From positions 1-36,371 of IMG/VR virus record IMGVR_UViG_3300042934_000419: a stretch of DNA of 36,371 nt; one strand, 5' to 3'. Source of the DNA: a virus. A model generated the notes under the pieces. That model saw only the letters and a list, made by a program, of their open reading frames with translations, made no database searches and had not been told where the DNA came from. Below, piece by piece: positions 14,218 through 21,630 of the stretch (position 1 is the stretch's first letter; each line of letters begins with the position of its first letter). The position numbers and the translations under genes were made by a program.

Positions 14218-14460
14218 ATGGCGCAGGGTCCACTTGGGAACTGCCAGCTGCAGAACTTACTCGACGAGAGAGGAATCACCCCGGCGGAGTTTGCACGCAG
14301 AATTGGGTGGTCTTCTCGAATGGTTTATCATTGGTGCAGCAACAAGCGCAAGATGAGCCTTGAAGCTGTTTATGCTGCATCGCAATTTTTAGGAGTGCCG
14401 ATGGAGGCACTCTATGATTGGAATAAGCCGAGTAAGAAAGCACAGGCAGAGCGACAATAA
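14218..14460 (+). CDS. XRE-family transcriptional regulator
   Basis: An 80-residue protein with a Cro/CI helix-turn-helix: LLDERGITPAEFARRIGWSS, then LEAVYAASQFLGVPMEALYD. The ATG at 14218 lies 10 bases after AAAGGAG; the ATG at 14209 is too close to that site. TATAAT at 14173-14178 is a probable -10. It may regulate the divergent small gene and/or the following plus-strand genes. Confidence 0.75.
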   Translation: MAQGPLGNCQLQNLLDERGITPAEFARRIGWSSRMVYHWCSNKRKMSLEAVYAASQFLGVPMEALYDWNKPSKKAQAERQ

Positions 14461-14623
14461 GTCGCGCTCCCTGGTCGGAATCCGAACCTATACGTTCGCA
14501 TGACCTTATTTTAGAGTATTATTCTGGAATATACTGTCGCTAAATGTCGAAATGGACATCGGTAATTAAATACAAACTTTAACATCAGAAACCATTCATA
14601 TAACAAGGAAGGATGTACAGACA

Positions 14624-14803
14624 ATGAACCAATTAACCACAGAATGGCTTGAGAGGAATTTAGGCCGTGGCCTGTCAGATGCAGAGAAGCGTTATGTACA
14701 GTGGATCAACGGTTGGGATAAAGAGACCATCCGGGTAATCGGCGGGATGATTGACCAGGCACACCGGTTTGGTTACGTCTCCGGGCAGGCTGATGGTCGT
14801 TGA
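14624..14803 (+). CDS. 59-residue hypothetical protein
   Basis: Begins MNQLTTEWLERNLGRGLSDA and continues EKRYVQWINGWDKETIRVIG. AAGGAAGG lies about 11 bases before the ATG. An ATGTC-N6-GACAT palindrome (14544-14559) lies in the 163-bp leader before it. Function is unknown. Confidence 0.6.
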   Translation: MNQLTTEWLERNLGRGLSDAEKRYVQWINGWDKETIRVIGGMIDQAHRFGYVSGQADGR

Positions 14804-14831
14804 CGCATATCACGTAGAAAGGAGTTTACCC

Positions 14832-14954
14832 ATGGAATGTACGATCTGCCAGACGACTCACTTGGTTGAGCTAAGACCTGTGTTTGAAGACAAAGAACCT
14901 GTTTGTTTGGCTTGCTGGTTGGAATTCTATGCATCTGATGATGACAAAGAATAA
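14832..14954 (+). CDS. 40-residue zinc-finger-like protein
   Basis: A tiny protein, MECTICQTTHLVELRPVFED then KEPVCLACWLEFYASDDDKE. GAAAGGAG sits 7 bases before ATG 14832. Two CxxC pairs 25 residues apart predict a single zinc ribbon. The open frame upstream overlaps the 59-residue gene in another frame and is not used. A strong terminator follows at once. Confidence 0.65.
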   Translation: MECTICQTTHLVELRPVFEDKEPVCLACWLEFYASDDDKE

Positions 14955-14967
14955 TGCTCTGAACAAA

Positions 14968-15000
14968 GAAGACCCGCCAGGTATCAGCCGGCGGGTCTTC
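14968..15000. terminator. strong hairpin terminator, convergent genes
   Basis: An 11-bp perfect stem GAAGACCCGCC/GGCGGGTCTTC with an 11-base loop, followed by TCATTT. It lies between the convergent 14832-14954 and 15001-15393 genes and probably ends transcription from both sides. Confidence 0.75.
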
Positions 15001-15393
15001 TCATTTCAGCAGCTGCCCGATCTCAGCCGTATATGCGGTAAGCCGCAGGCTGATCTGGGTCCTCATCACGTCACGCGTCATTCCAAACCGCTCTTGGTAT
15101 CCCCGGAAATAAATCATGTAGTACAACAAAAAATCCTCATTGGCATCATCCACCACCTTAATGTTCCTACGCTTCAGTTCCTGCTTCAGCTTATATATGT
15201 CGGCCATGATCCGCTGCTGCAGATACCGTCCGGCCAGTAAGTAGGTTTGCTTCAGTACATTTCCTGAACGTTCGATTTCCTCGATGCTGTTACCTACCAT
15301 CGTATCTATGTAGGGCAGCAGGATCAAATCCCGTACCATTTCCCGCTCCTTATTGCTTAACATCGTGCTGCTGTATGTATGCTGGTCGCTCAC
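15001..15393 (-). CDS. hypothetical protein with LexA-type box at its promoter
   Basis: A 130-residue helical protein (GTG start read as Met, SDQHTYSSTMLSNKEREMVR; C-terminal YYMIYFRGYQERFGMTRDVM). GGAGGCG sits before GTG 15393. It has its own promoter: a TATAAT -10 at 15414-15419 with a GAAC-N4-GTTC box directly upstream. It is separated from the lysis operon by a terminator. I do not assign a function. DNA-damage-controlled expression is the main clue. Confidence 0.7.
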   Translation of the reverse strand: MSDQHTYSSTMLSNKEREMVRDLILLPYIDTMVGNSIEEIERSGNVLKQTYLLAGRYLQQRIMADIYKLKQELKRRNIKVVDDANEDFLLYYMIYFRGYQERFGMTRDVMRTQISLRLTAYTAEIGQLLK

Positions 15394-15421
15394 AATATCG
15401 CCTCCATGGGCTTATTATACG

Positions 15422-15435
15422 CGAACAAATGTTCT
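15422..15435. promoter_or_regulatory. LexA (SOS)-type box in promoter
   Basis: CGAACAAATGTTCT matches CGAACRNRYGTTYC at 13 of 14 positions. It lies 3 bases upstream of the TATAAT box for the 15001-15393 gene, a position where LexA would block RNA polymerase. An exact DnaA-box sequence TTATCCACA adjoins it (15437-15445). Confidence 0.55.
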
Positions 15436-15446
15436 TTTATCCACAC

Positions 15447-15475
15447 AAAAAAAAGCCCCTGCGCAGGGCAGAGGC
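15447..15475 (-). terminator. lysis operon terminator
   Basis: On the minus strand AGCCTCTGCCCTGCGCAGGGGCT folds into a GC-rich stem around the palindrome CCCTGCGCAGGG and is followed by eight T. It lies after the holin gene and ends the late/lysis transcript. Confidence 0.8.
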
Positions 15476-15536
15476 TTCTCACCGGTTCTTCCGGTTTTTG
15501 TATATTCATCTTATCATGTATGGGACAATCTGTAAA

Positions 15537-15752
15537 TCACTCTTTGTCCGTGTATCCCTTGCCGGCCTCCGGATTGCTGACGATCCCCAGAACAACCAGA
15601 ATCCCCAGGATAGCATTCACCGCCGCTGTAGCCTCGTCATACTTCTCCGGGGCGAACTGTACTCCGAAGATTACTCCAACAGTCTGAACACCCAGCAGCA
15701 CTGCTGCCGTCAGGGATACCCACATACCATAGTTCCGCCATTTGCTGTTCAT
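15537..15752 (-). CDS. holin, phi-LC3 type
   Basis: A 71-residue membrane protein with two transmembrane segments (about 10-30 and 43-60; NAILGILVVLGIVSNPEAGK is the second segment and its exit) and a charged C-terminus (GYTDKE). The segment with the NP-E-x-GKG ending is typical of phi-LC3/Phage_holin_1 holins. GGGAGGA precedes the ATG inside the end of the endolysin gene. It forms the membrane lesion that releases the endolysin. Confidence 0.85.
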   Translation of the reverse strand: MNSKWRNYGMWVSLTAAVLLGVQTVGVIFGVQFAPEKYDEATAAVNAILGILVVLGIVSNPEAGKGYTDKE

Positions 15753-15754
15753 GA

Positions 15755-16597
15755 TTAATTTCCTCCCTCATGAATTGTGATAAGTAAGCCGGCACGATGC
15801 AGAATTGTCAGCGTCCGATAAAAGTCATAACTGCCACCTGCCGGGGTGTCCAGCAGACCTGCAGCAACCGCTGCGTCAATGGCCGGCTGTGCCCAGGTTG
15901 GCGGATTCAGCATAGATGCTTTGTTCTTCAGCTCCTTGATATCTCCAGCCTGCTGCAGCGTCTGTTCCTTAAGTACTGCTCTACTTTTGGTCAGACCAGT
16001 CACGGCATCCTTCAGGTCCTTAACCTCAGCCCGCAGCGCGGTCAGTTCCTTCTTTTCCTCAGCTGACAAATCGTCCGCCTCCCCTTGTAATTTATCAATA
16101 ACGGCATACGCTGCTGCAATCTGCGCTGGTGTCGGCTCCCGGCCGATCCGCAGCTGCGTGGTTGTCAGGCCGAATACCATTTCAAAGTGTGGCATGTCCT
16201 TAAAGGAGCGCCAGTCACCTCCCCATTCAAACCCGAGCTTCTTGGCCTCCTCTACTACCTCGGACCAATCCGGCAAACTGTCTTTATCATCGTCCCGCAG
16301 TGTGTCCCAGGAGACTGTGCGACCGTCCGGCAGCAGCAGCGCAAAATCAATGGCCCATCCAAAATTATGATTGCTATAGCCGCCTCGTGCATTGGTTACG
16401 ATTGACCCAGGCTTGGTCCGTCCTTGGGCGTACAGAGCGTCCTGCTCCGCAATGGTCCGCAGCCCCTGAGTAATGATGATCTGTACTCCCCGGGCGTGGC
16501 AGCGCTCAATGAGCGCCGCTGTCGCAGACTTTACAACTGGCTGCAGCCCGGTAAGCTTGGATTCTGATTTAAGCTTCACTTGATCAAGCGTGAGCAT
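15755..16597 (-). CDS. endolysin, M15 L-alanyl-D-glutamate peptidase-like
   Basis: A 280-residue lysin. Residues 1-150 form an M15/VanY-type zinc peptidase (Ply500-like): QGLRTIAEQDALYAQGRT, GYSNHNFGWAIDFAL with H77 and D84, and KDMPHFEM with H137. Residues about 155-230 are a coiled coil (LTALRAEVKDLKDAVTGLTK). The C-terminus (WAQPAIDAAVAAGLLDTPAG, then FYRTLTILHRAGLL) resembles a small wall-anchoring repeat. No signal peptide is seen, so release depends on the holin. Its ATG shares one base with the upstream stop (TAATG). Confidence 0.9.
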   Translation of the reverse strand: MLTLDQVKLKSESKLTGLQPVVKSATAALIERCHARGVQIIITQGLRTIAEQDALYAQGRTKPGSIVTNARGGYSNHNFGWAIDFALLLPDGRTVSWDTLRDDDKDSLPDWSEVVEEAKKLGFEWGGDWRSFKDMPHFEMVFGLTTTQLRIGREPTPAQIAAAYAVIDKLQGEADDLSAEEKKELTALRAEVKDLKDAVTGLTKSRAVLKEQTLQQAGDIKELKNKASMLNPPTWAQPAIDAAVAAGLLDTPAGGSYDFYRTLTILHRAGLLITIHEGGN

Positions 16598-16950
16598 TAT
16601 CGCTTCCCCTTTCTTTCAAAGAACAGGCTCAGGTCCCTGCCCTGCACCAGTACCGCCAACGCGATCAGGGTAACCGTCGTGCCGATCACACCGACCGTCC
16701 AGCCCCAGTCCTGCAGCAGTCGGAAGTAATACCCTGTCCAGCCCTCAGTCTTGCCAAACCGAATGACGAAGCCCAGCAGCCGCTCCAGCGCATAAGCCGT
16801 AAACATCAGCATGCCAAGTACCAGGCCGATTCCGACAACGCCCTCACGGTATTTGCGGCGGAAATAGTGATGCATGGAAAATGTGATATAGATAATGCAG
16901 ATTAGCGATAACGCATAGCCGATTAAAGTAATAGTGTCGTTAACGCGCAT
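16597..16950 (-). CDS. lysis-cassette membrane protein, three TM segments
   Basis: A 117-residue protein starting at ATG 16950 (GAGGGGGAG upstream): MRVNDTITLIGYALSLICII. Three hydrophobic stretches (about 5-26, 38-58 and 80-102) suggest three membrane spans, with a basic C-terminus (FERKGKR). The position before the endolysin suggests a second holin or holin modulator. The assignment is by context only. The frame extends to 17046 but overlaps the previous gene without a ribosome site. Confidence 0.7.
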   Translation of the reverse strand: MRVNDTITLIGYALSLICIIYITFSMHHYFRRKYREGVVGIGLVLGMLMFTAYALERLLGFVIRFGKTEGWTGYYFRLLQDWGWTVGVIGTTVTLIALAVLVQGRDLSLFFERKGKR

Positions 16951-17170
16951 ATTGCTCCCCCTCTTTCTTACTGTGGTCATAGATAAAAGCACCGGCGAAT
17001 CCGTTTGACCGGACAACCTCCTTGTGCCGCTCGTCCAGATCATCAAACCGTCGGATCGTCCAGCGCACTTCCTGTTCCTTTTCCTCCAGCTCAGCCTCTT
17101 TCCGCTTTATGGCCGGGATCTTGCGTAAGAAATCAAACAAACTGATTCGCAGCACCTTAACCGCCTCCAT
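16940..17170 (-). CDS. small coiled-coil protein in lysis cassette
   Basis: A 76-residue protein starting at ATG 17170 (AGGGGTG upstream): MEAVKVLRISLFDFLRKIPA. The middle is a charged coiled coil (IKRKEAELEEKEQEVRWTIR). There is no clear membrane span. It overlaps its neighbours on both sides by 11-14 bases, indicating a tight operon. Function is unknown. Confidence 0.6.
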   Translation of the reverse strand: MEAVKVLRISLFDFLRKIPAIKRKEAELEEKEQEVRWTIRRFDDLDERHKEVVRSNGFAGAFIYDHSKKEGEQYAR

Positions 17171-17444
17171 CCTGATCACCCCTGCCGCCCGGCAGCTCTG
17201 CGGGCTTCATATTCTTCATGACCTCACTGCTTCGCTCAAGCGCATCTATAGCAGACAGCGCCTTTTGGATAGCCTCATCACGTTGCTTCTCTGCCTTCTC
17301 CAACGACTTTCCCGGCACCAGTTTACCCAGCACCAGCCAGCGACCTATAGCGACCAGCAGTAGCGCCTCACCCAGCGCAAACACCCAGCCTATACCGTAC
17401 TTATCCGCCAGCGATAGGGCGTCTGCCAAGCTTGGTACATCCAT
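17157..17444 (-). CDS. single-pass membrane protein, first gene of lysis cassette
   Basis: A 95-residue protein starting at ATG 17444 after GGGGCGGGGAG: MDVPSLADALSLADKYGIGW, a membrane span (about 20-38, VFALGEALLLVAIGRWLVLG), then a cytoplasm-type coiled coil (KSLEKAEKQRDEAIQKALSA) and a Gly-rich tail. It resembles small phage membrane proteins near holins (XhlA-like in plan, not clearly by sequence). The preceding terminator at 17477-17503 separates it from the recombinase. Confidence 0.65.
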   Translation of the reverse strand: MDVPSLADALSLADKYGIGWVFALGEALLLVAIGRWLVLGKLVPGKSLEKAEKQRDEAIQKALSAIDALERSSEVMKNMKPAELPGGRGDQDGGG

Positions 17445-17476
17445 ACTCCCCGCCCCTCTCTCTATGTGATGTATAT

Positions 17477-17503
17477 AAAAAGACACGCCCCGAAGGACGT
17501 GCC
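17477..17503 (-). terminator. recombinase terminator
   Basis: On the minus strand GGCACGTCC-TTCG-GGGCGTGTC is followed by TTTTT: a near-perfect 9-bp stem with a TTCG tetraloop. It lies right after the recombinase gene, so recombinase transcripts should stop before the lysis genes. Confidence 0.85.
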
Positions 17504-17509
17504 TGAATT

Positions 17510-18502
17510 TTACTGAACCAGATATCGTTTATGTTGTTCCCGCTTCCGGTCTTCGGTGATCCGGGCGTAACGCAGGGTGGTCTGTGGATCTGAATGCCCC
17601 ATGAGTTCCTGGACTGCAACCAGCTCAGCACCATTGTTCAGAGTCAGCGTTGCGAAGGTGTGCCGCAGGACATGTGGGCTTACCTTATCCTGCAGGCCAG
17701 CTGCCCGGGCAATGACGGCAATCTCCCGCTGAATGGCACGCTTGGTCAGGCGACGGTGCGGCTTACGCTCTGTCACCATAAGAGCTTCGCAATCATCTGT
17801 GCGGGATTTTAAATACTTCGTCAGATGGTACATTGCTTTGAATGAGAAATAAACCTCACGCTCTTTGTTCCCCTTACCGATCACTCGGCAGCTCATGGAC
17901 TGATGGTTAATGCCGTCTCGGTCCATGCCGTATACCTCTGACAACCGACAGCCGGTTGCATACATTACCTCGATAAACGCCCGCTGCCGGACCGTCCTGC
18001 AAGCTTCCCGCAGCATCTCCAGCTCAGGGATCGTCAGGGCCTTCGGCAGCCTCTTTTCCAGCTTAGGAGTTTTCAGCTTCGCCGATGGGTCCCGGGGTAA
18101 TATCTCCTCCGCTGTTAACCAGCCGAAGAAGCTTTTCAGCACAGACAGTTTCTTCCCGATCGTGCTCATTTTCAGGTGACTAAACTGTCCCAGGTAAGCC
18201 CGGATGTCGGCTGCTGTAACGTTGTCTGTTCGCTTGCGGACATGCCGGAAGAATATGTGTAGGTCCAGTGCATATCCGTCCAGCGTGGACGAGCTGAGAC
18301 CTTCCAGCCGCTTGGATGAAAGAAACATAGTAATCTTCTCGGCTCCGTCCGGGTGTGGCTCGTCCTCCTCCACCCGCTGCACATGATATTTCGATACTAC
18401 TACGGAAAGCAGAGACTTTGTCCGCTCCGCATTCAAATCAGGAAACGCGTCATAAATCACGGCCACGACATCGGACAATAGTTGCTCGCTTGCATTAATC
18501 AA
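17510..18502 (-). CDS. second tyrosine recombinase (XerC/XerD-like)
   Basis: A 330-residue recombinase. An N-terminal SAM-like domain (about 55-135, LEGLSSSTLDGYALDLHIFF) precedes a full catalytic set: R186 (YATGCRLSEV), K210 (IGKGNKEREV), H277 and R280 (SPHVLRHTFAT), H303 (ELMGHSD) and Y312 (LRYARI). It lacks the AP2-like arm domain of the integrase at 12503 and resembles Xer proteins. The TTG at 18502 has GGAGGTG 7 bases upstream (GTG 18511 is an alternative). It lies between the receptor-binding and lysis genes, divergent from an XRE gene, with three operator-like palindromes between them. Roles could be dimer resolution, a second integration system, or DNA rearrangement near the tail gene. 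Confidence 0.9.
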   Translation of the reverse strand: MINASEQLLSDVVAVIYDAFPDLNAERTKSLLSVVVSKYHVQRVEEDEPHPDGAEKITMFLSSKRLEGLSSSTLDGYALDLHIFFRHVRKRTDNVTAADIRAYLGQFSHLKMSTIGKKLSVLKSFFGWLTAEEILPRDPSAKLKTPKLEKRLPKALTIPELEMLREACRTVRQRAFIEVMYATGCRLSEVYGMDRDGINHQSMSCRVIGKGNKEREVYFSFKAMYHLTKYLKSRTDDCEALMVTERKPHRRLTKRAIQREIAVIARAAGLQDKVSPHVLRHTFATLTLNNGAELVAVQELMGHSDPQTTLRYARITEDRKREQHKRYLVQ

Positions 18503-18520
18503 GTCCAGCACCTCCGCAAT

Positions 18521-18598
18521 TACTCGTTTTTCGTGTAATTTAATAATAACACTACACGATTTTCGAGTATATAGGGCTTTTTACACGTTTTTCGTGTA
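18521..18598. promoter_or_regulatory. triple 17-bp palindromic operators
   Basis: Three near-identical palindromes, consensus TACNCG-WTTTT-CGNGTA: 18521-18537, 18553-18569 and 18582-18598 (the last perfect). Their centres are 32 and 29 bp apart, about three helical turns each, so proteins would bind on roughly one face. They fill the gap between the recombinase and the XRE gene. A TATAAT overlaps the third site (18597-18602). They are the probable binding sites of the neighbouring XRE protein. Confidence 0.75.
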
Positions 18599-18622
18599 TA
18601 ATTATTCCCGGAGGTGTGGAGC

Positions 18623-18844
18623 ATGCGAATCAAGTCGAACCTGAAAGTAATTATGGATGCGAGGAATATCAACCCGCTGCAGATGTCAAAAAACATTAAT
18701 TACCGTTATGAATCAGTCAGAATGATGTACAATGACACCGCCAAGCATTATCCGAAGGATCTGCTGCTACTGCTTTGTAAAGAACTGAACGTGACACCTG
18801 GAGATATAATCATAATTGAAGATGAAAAAGAGCCGTCGGATTGA
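18623..18844 (+). CDS. small XRE-type regulator of the second recombinase
   Basis: A 73-residue Cro/CI-type helix-turn-helix protein (MRIKSNLKVIMDARNINPLQ, then KDLLLLLCKELNVTPGDIII). ATG 18623 has GGAGGTG upstream; a GTG at 18614 lies within that ribosome site. It is divergent from the recombinase, with the triple operator between, so it probably represses both. It is the only plus-strand gene in this stretch, and its last codons overlap a bidirectional terminator. Confidence 0.8.
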   Translation: MRIKSNLKVIMDARNINPLQMSKNINYRYESVRMMYNDTAKHYPKDLLLLLCKELNVTPGDIIIIEDEKEPSD

Positions 18845-18861
18845 TCCGGCAGCTCTTTTTT
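18825..18861. terminator. bidirectional terminator between tail gene and XRE
   Basis: AAAAAGAGC..CGGA-TTGA-TCCG..GCTCTTTTTT forms a stem with A- and T-runs on both sides, so it works in both directions. It ends the XRE transcript and the late structural transcript coming from the receptor-binding gene. Confidence 0.85.
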
Positions 18862-18909
18862 AATGCCCGTCTTCTGTTATCGGTAGTGCGCAGTATTCTC
18901 CTACTACGT

Positions 18910-21405
18910 TTAAACCGTGATACCATCTCTTAAAATTGTTAGCCCTATATTTCGGGCGACGTTACGGTAAATTACCCCATACCCAAGATCATTAGGGTGG
19001 ACTTCGTCGGCTATCAAACTATCAATCGAAATCCCTTTTAAATCCGCATAGTCAATGAAGTGATCGTAGTTGGAGATGTAAGGCAGATTATACTCACTTG
19101 CTATCTGACGGATTGTGGTGTCTACAGTGTGCATTTTGAAATACACACTCGCATTATCTTGAGCAACACTCGTTGGATTGGCACTCATTAAAATAATATC
19201 TTTGTCCAGCGCGTGAACATAGTCGATTACATAGCGAAGAAACATCTTTGATGCTTCAGGTGCGTTCAGATACGACCTATCATTTGTACCAATCTGCAAC
19301 ACAACAATATCATCCGTTGATTCAACGAGAGTAGCGACATTCTGGTAAATCCACTCCGAAGTAATACCACTTACACCCCAATTCTTTACCGTTGCAGTTT
19401 TTGGTAATTTGATTGCTTCTAGGTAAAGGGTTTTAGCTGTGCTGCTTGCATTTTTCCGATTCGTTTGTTTCAATTCGACGGTGTGATTGGCAAGGGCTAA
19501 CCCTGTAAACTGGGTTTCGTTTTGGTAACTGAATACACCATAAGCGTCTATCTCGGCTAGTTCAACACCATCAACCCACACTTCCATGATACCAGAATCC
19601 GGTGTTATCGCATGAATGACTGCAAAATGATCGCCATAGAAATCAAATGTAATGGATTGGTCTGTGAATGTATTCGGGGTGGAAAACAACCATTTTAGGA
19701 TGGCTGCTCCGTCATAACCTAATGTGCCTTGACTTATGGTATTGGTAATACTTGGATGATTCAGCGCGACAATGACCTCTTTATTAAAATTATCAATGAT
19801 GTTATTGCGGAGCATATTCGCCCAACATGTCGCCGTTGTTAAATTTGCTCTTTGTCCCGTTGTGCCGATTAGCTCGCCTGTTGCACTATATCCCGTTCCT
19901 GCTACCCCCGCTGTTATGCTGTCGCCCAGACATTTTATATTCGTGCGAACAAAGGGGTTGTTGAGTGATCGAAGTATGTCCTGCAAAACGCCTATTCTTT
20001 CAGAGGATAGAGAGTTTGTTATTGAAGAGAGTTCGATTACGTCATTATTAAAATCATCGAGATTATGATACCTATCAAAGTTTTCGTAAGGTGTTGAGAC
20101 GTTTCCCAATTCTAGCTGCAGTGTATTCAGATTAGTTATCTCGTCACAAATTCTTACATAGGCAGCGTTAGAAGGTGTGGTGAACGATTCGCCTGAATTA
20201 ACTCCGCTTATATATACCCGACTGGCATCATAGAAGGCGAACTGCTGTATATTATTTTTTCTGTATCCGGTGCTCGCTGACACTGGAATATAGTCAGAAG
20301 CAAAGAATCCAGCGTTTACTACCAACAGCCCGTTGGCGCTATTCACGTAGCGGCCGTTTGTAACCGTGGATTTGTTAAATAAGTTTTTGCTTGCTTTACC
20401 TATGACAGGCTTCGAAGTCGGCAAAAAATCATCCACGTTAATATATGGATTAAATTGTTGATAAGACGTTCGAGCGTTTCCGAGTTCCACCTGTTCAATG
20501 TCCAACAGAGCGCTTGTAACGGTGACTCTCATATAGGCAGCGCCGGCGGGAGTAGTAAATGTATATGCGCTAGGGCTCGCTAAACCAGATATAAACACTT
20601 TCGAACTATCATAAAAAGCACATTGAAGATTATCCGTCTTCGAATATTGAGTACTAGCAGCTACAGGAATATAGTCACTTGCAATAAATCCAGCATTTGC
20701 TAGTGCTTCACCAGTTACATTGTCGATATAATACCCAGTTGTGACCGTTAGCTTATCAAACAGGTTTTTACTCGCAACCCCTTTGATAACAGGAAACGCA
20801 AACTGCTTCGGAAGCAAACTATAATCAGCGGGTATTGCATTTATTTCTGTCGTACCCGCTATTTGCGCCAGAAATTCCGGAGACATATAGGTCTGGTCTA
20901 AGAGTCCCCTTGTCTTGTCAATTTGAGTCACTCCGATATTTCCCGTTTTGTCCAGCTTATCAATTTCCAAACTTTCCACTCGATCCTTGGTGATGTTCAA
21001 GTCTGTCTGATTCGCCTTTTCCGCCAACTGCGCAGCAAGGCCATCCCGCTCCGTATCCAATCTGGACTTGAGTGTAGGGTATGTTGTGCCGGTTGAGCTG
21101 ACACGCGCCTGATCGGCAGCAGGGCTGCTGTCACCAGATACGACTGCTGTGTCAAACTGTTCCTGCAGGCTGTCCGCTGCCGCCTTCATGTTCCCGGCGC
21201 CGGCTACTTTTCCGGTATATACAATGTGCTCAGCAGCATGGGCGGCAGTGGAGTCCTTGTGCTGGGTTACCTCAGCCTGAATGCCTTCTGAGACAGCTGT
21301 CGCGGCATCCAGCTCAGATTCAACGTTATCAAATCCTGTTTCTATTCGATCATAGGTTTCACTGATTGGCTCCTGCCCCGGAAGGCTCATGTACCGGTTC
21401 GGCAT
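18910..21405 (-). CDS. receptor-binding tail protein with SGNH hydrolase domain
   Basis: An 831-residue protein. Residues 1-200 are helical and tail-attachment-like. Residues 207-327 and 333-452 are two copies of one beta-type module (ASKNLF..., GF(I/F)ASDYIPV(A/S)AST, AFYD(S/A)S(K/R)V(F/Y)ISG, ELGN..(T/S)(S/P)Y). Residues 488-825 form an SGNH/GDSL hydrolase: block I GDSITAG (Ser496), block III GTND (706-709), block V DEVHPND (D800, H803), with an inserted beta domain at about 575-665. It probably binds and deacylates a host surface polymer. The ATG has AAAGGAG upstream. Confidence 0.85.
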   Translation of the reverse strand: MPNRYMSLPGQEPISETYDRIETGFDNVESELDAATAVSEGIQAEVTQHKDSTAAHAAEHIVYTGKVAGAGNMKAAADSLQEQFDTAVVSGDSSPAADQARVSSTGTTYPTLKSRLDTERDGLAAQLAEKANQTDLNITKDRVESLEIDKLDKTGNIGVTQIDKTRGLLDQTYMSPEFLAQIAGTTEINAIPADYSLLPKQFAFPVIKGVASKNLFDKLTVTTGYYIDNVTGEALANAGFIASDYIPVAASTQYSKTDNLQCAFYDSSKVFISGLASPSAYTFTTPAGAAYMRVTVTSALLDIEQVELGNARTSYQQFNPYINVDDFLPTSKPVIGKASKNLFNKSTVTNGRYVNSANGLLVVNAGFFASDYIPVSASTGYRKNNIQQFAFYDASRVYISGVNSGESFTTPSNAAYVRICDEITNLNTLQLELGNVSTPYENFDRYHNLDDFNNDVIELSSITNSLSSERIGVLQDILRSLNNPFVRTNIKCLGDSITAGVAGTGYSATGELIGTTGQRANLTTATCWANMLRNNIIDNFNKEVIVALNHPSITNTISQGTLGYDGAAILKWLFSTPNTFTDQSITFDFYGDHFAVIHAITPDSGIMEVWVDGVELAEIDAYGVFSYQNETQFTGLALANHTVELKQTNRKNASSTAKTLYLEAIKLPKTATVKNWGVSGITSEWIYQNVATLVESTDDIVVLQIGTNDRSYLNAPEASKMFLRYVIDYVHALDKDIILMSANPTSVAQDNASVYFKMHTVDTTIRQIASEYNLPYISNYDHFIDYADLKGISIDSLIADEVHPNDLGYGVIYRNVARNIGLTILRDGITV

Positions 21406-21589
21406 GTTTCTCAGCTCCTTTCTTTAATGCTCCCAACTGCTTCTCAATGGCTTCTTTTACCCCATTCAGGATAGCTTCTTCTTGTCCTGGGGGATGGTAC
21501 GGCAGCACCGCAGATATAACGGCACAAATCTCCGGAACAGGGCGCCGCGGGTCTATTTCAATCTGAAGAGTAGGACGAATATTTGCCAA
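21359..21589 (-). CDS. 76-residue tail-region protein
   Basis: A small protein, (M)ANIRPTLQIEIDPRRPVPEI, from TTG 21589 with AAGGAGGT 8 bases upstream; longer in-frame starts lack a ribosome site. The C-terminal half is helical (EEAILNGVKEAIEKQLGALK). It overlaps the start of the receptor-binding gene by 47 bases. Function is unknown; it may be a chaperone or minor tail component. Confidence 0.65.
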   Translation of the reverse strand: MANIRPTLQIEIDPRRPVPEICAVISAVLPYHPPGQEEAILNGVKEAIEKQLGALKKGAEKHAEPVHEPSGAGANQ

Positions 21590-21630
21590 GCTTAAAACCT
21601 CCTTATTTCGAACGTCAGTTCCACAGGAAA

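Noticed and set aside
8466-15445. DnaA boxes as proof of a host-type origin
   Set aside because: Only two exact copies 7 kb apart, one tied to a stop codon; not clustered as in a true origin.
21609-21622. Third GAAC-N4-GTTC sequence (CGAACGTCAGTTCC)
   Set aside because: The inner four bases do not fit the LexA consensus, and one such match is expected by chance about every 65 kb per pattern; context (tail genes) is not persuasive.
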